Positions 63,687 through 64,000 of a stretch of 64,000 nt of DNA are shown in pieces. Under the pieces are notes generated by a model, which saw nothing but the letters and a program-made list of their open reading frames with translations, made no database searches and was not told the origin of the DNA. Source of the DNA: Solenopsis invicta (taxonomy: Eukaryota; Arthropoda; Insecta; Hymenoptera; Formicidae); NCBI RefSeq assembly GCF_016802725.1, contig NC_052673.1, positions 8,071,037 through 8,135,036 on the forward strand, given 5' to 3'. Position 1 is the stretch's first letter; each line of letters opens with the position of its first letter. The translations under genes and the position numbers were made by a program.

Positions 63687-64000
63687 TATGCATATATGTA
63701 TATATTTATTTCCAAAACAAAATAATGATTTATTATGCCATATTACTGAGTATCGAGAAAATCTTCACCTTCTATATTTCGGAAACGGTTCAGAATTATA
63801 AAAGACGAAATATGTATTTGATCATTTTGAGAGGCTCTTTTTAGGATGTTGAGACGGGAAAGAGAGATAGCCTCACAATAGTAGGACACGTATTTTGTGA
63901 ATTTTTATAATTTTGAATTGTTTTTTGAAATATAGGGATAAAGACAGACTTTATAGATACTCTATAAATATAAAAGATTTAAATTAAATTATAGTTCTTC
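60647..64000. other. No gene seen to the window end
   Basis: AT-rich DNA with a CAA run (about 61347-61364) and long TA runs (63102-63147 and 63670-63690). Short open frames are not protein-like. Confidence 0.5.

Overview
This is AT-rich nuclear DNA from an insect, most likely a hymenopteran and plausibly an ant. The genes have many introns with GT-AG junctions, the proteins are close to insect orthologues, the intergenic DNA is crowded with short inverted-repeat transposons, and GC/CpG-rich islands sit at divergent promoters. The order is inferred; there is no species marker in the window.

Seven conserved housekeeping genes can be modelled exon by exon, and every joined model gives a length divisible by three. 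Left to right they are: 4E-T (minus, 7587-14543), a translational repressor of processing bodies; SIRT4 (plus, 19571-21858), a mitochondrial sirtuin; eIF3h (minus, 22077-23163), a translation initiation factor subunit; MAEA (plus, 24178-29899), a RING-like subunit of the GID/CTLH ubiquitin ligase; an equilibrative nucleoside transporter of family SLC29 (minus, 37300-44796); NDOR1 (minus, 47161-52102), the diflavin reductase of cytosolic Fe-S assembly; and ZRANB1/TRABID (plus, 55642-59379), an OTU deubiquitinase. 4E-T/SIRT4, eIF3h/MAEA and NDOR1/ZRANB1 are head to head. SIRT4 and eIF3h converge, with polyadenylation signals about 30 bases apart. They share no pathway; the arrangement is ordinary gene packing.

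The most unusual item is an endogenous viral element at 32335-33409. It is a phenuivirus-like (phlebovirus/tenuivirus type) nucleoprotein gene that is almost complete but is broken by a 28-base tandem duplication. It lies in a repeat-rich stretch between MAEA and the transporter.

The remaining space holds many MITE or foldback elements in at least ten families. These include a TTAA-flanked family with two copies, nested composites at the left edge and before SIRT4, mariner-like elements with CAGGGTGT ends, and one probable solo LTR inside a MAEA intron. The last 4.6 kb is ZRANB1 3' flank without a recognisable gene. Two gene-structure oddities in 4E-T deserve attention: a GC-AG intron, and a 540-base optional in-frame exon extension.
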